Part shown: positions 63,816-64,000 of the stretch, one piece after another | How the letters are laid out: the number at the start of each line of letters is the position of its first letter | Position numbering within the stretch: position 1 is the stretch's first letter | From: Myxococcales bacterium | GTDB taxonomy: Bacteria; Myxococcota_A; Polyangia; Haliangiales; Haliangiaceae | Direction of reading: 5' to 3' | Length of the DNA: 64,000 bases | Assembly (NCBI GenBank): GCA_016717005.1 | Contig: JADJUF010000008.1 | Span: forward strand, 77,501 to 141,500 | The notes under the pieces: generated by a model | Database searches by the model: none | Told to the model about the DNA's origin: nothing | Seen by the model: only the letters and a program-made list of their open reading frames with translations | Translations under genes and position numbers: made by a program

Positions 63816-64000
63816 TCATGGCGCCGGCGGGGGCGGCGGGATGTACTCGGCGGGCGTGAACGTGACGATGTCCGTGGCGGGCGCCGCCAGCAGCTGCTCG
63901 TGCAGGATGCCGCGTTGATCGCGCACCCGCAGCGTGTACTCCAGGACGACGTGCTGGTCGGCCTCGACGCTGATGTCGTATCGGATCATCTGTGAGACCG
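63816..64000 (-). CDS. Gene cut by the window edge (C terminus or short protein)
   Basis: At least 60 codons on the minus strand, ending in a TGA at 63816. The readable part goes MIRYDISVEADQHVVLEYTL, RVRDQRGILHEQLLAAPATD, then VTFTPAEYIPPPPPAP at the end. The opening strand pattern faintly recalls the start of SlyD-type FKBP proteins, but the Pro-rich end does not. An ATG at 63989 could start a 57-residue protein, or the gene may continue beyond the window; no upstream sequence is available to decide. Confidence 0.55.
   Translation of the reverse strand, partial: VSQMIRYDISVEADQHVVLEYTLRVRDQRGILHEQLLAAPATDIVTFTPAEYIPPPPPAP

Overview
The window is about 64 kb of very GC-rich DNA whose genes end mostly in G or C at third codon positions. 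It points to a myxobacterium-like member of the Myxococcota. The evidence is gene content: a serine protease with a MYXO-CTERM-like tail, PilZ proteins, a type II/IV-pilus-type ATPase, an EtfD/EMO-like membrane Fe-S oxidoreductase, RNase Y, many short lipoproteins and a class I terpene synthase. Placement below phylum (Haliangium/Kofleriaceae-like) is a guess from gene style, not a measurement.

Layout. 1-376: rRNA spacer, 5S rRNA and terminator. 386-3403: low-complexity repeats and three arrays of a 67-bp repeat surrounding a zinc-ribbon membrane protein. 3363-11936 (minus): one giant cyclic beta-1,2-glucan synthase gene broken by frameshifts; the repeat array supplies its last codons and stop. 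12045-12346: 20-bp tandem array. 12444-16426: CDF transporter, 5-formyl-THF cyclo-ligase/RNase Y pair, PilZ protein, tRNA-Lys and tRNA-Glu. 16522-19302: ankyrin protein, PEGA protein and GspE/PilB-type ATPase. 19303-21274: a stretch with no intact gene. 21275-34366: secreted adenosine deaminase, terpene synthase, dicarboxylate symporter, DUF3365 lipoprotein, pnp-dut, lipoprotein, serine protease, rRNA methyltransferase and GMC oxidoreductase. 34417-42182 (minus): HEAT/Pro-linker protein, lipoprotein, EtfD-like oxidoreductase, FAD oxidoreductase, purN and purM. 42295-49359: glycosyltransferase, Crp/Fnr regulator, pseudo-receiver, accD-folC, AMIN-like protein, glyA and a GNAT protein. 49426-56155: complete trpEGDCFBA operon. 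56169-64000: DUF721 and PilZ proteins, polyprenol-phosphate glycosyltransferase, phasin-like protein, class IV aminotransferase, cNMP-binding TPR protein with an ABC1 kinase, a 760-bp inverted-repeat element, a beta-barrel protein and a gene cut by the window edge.

Function. Core metabolism dominates: tryptophan synthesis, one-carbon metabolism (glyA, folC, 5-FCL, purN), purines (purM, purN), fatty-acid initiation (accD) and RNA turnover (rny, pnp). Between these lie envelope and secretion genes, cyclic-nucleotide and c-di-GMP sensors, and much non-coding repetitive DNA.

Two points matter for any user. First, at least ten genes, several normally essential (accD, rny), carry single-base frame changes, mostly in or beside short G/C runs. 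This looks like sequencing or assembly error rather than gene death. Second, the novelty lies in the non-coding repeats: the 67-bp three-subfamily arrays, the 20-bp array, the foldback element at 62.4-63.2 kb, and short duplications at or just after gene 3' ends. No CRISPR array, prophage or transposase gene was found.
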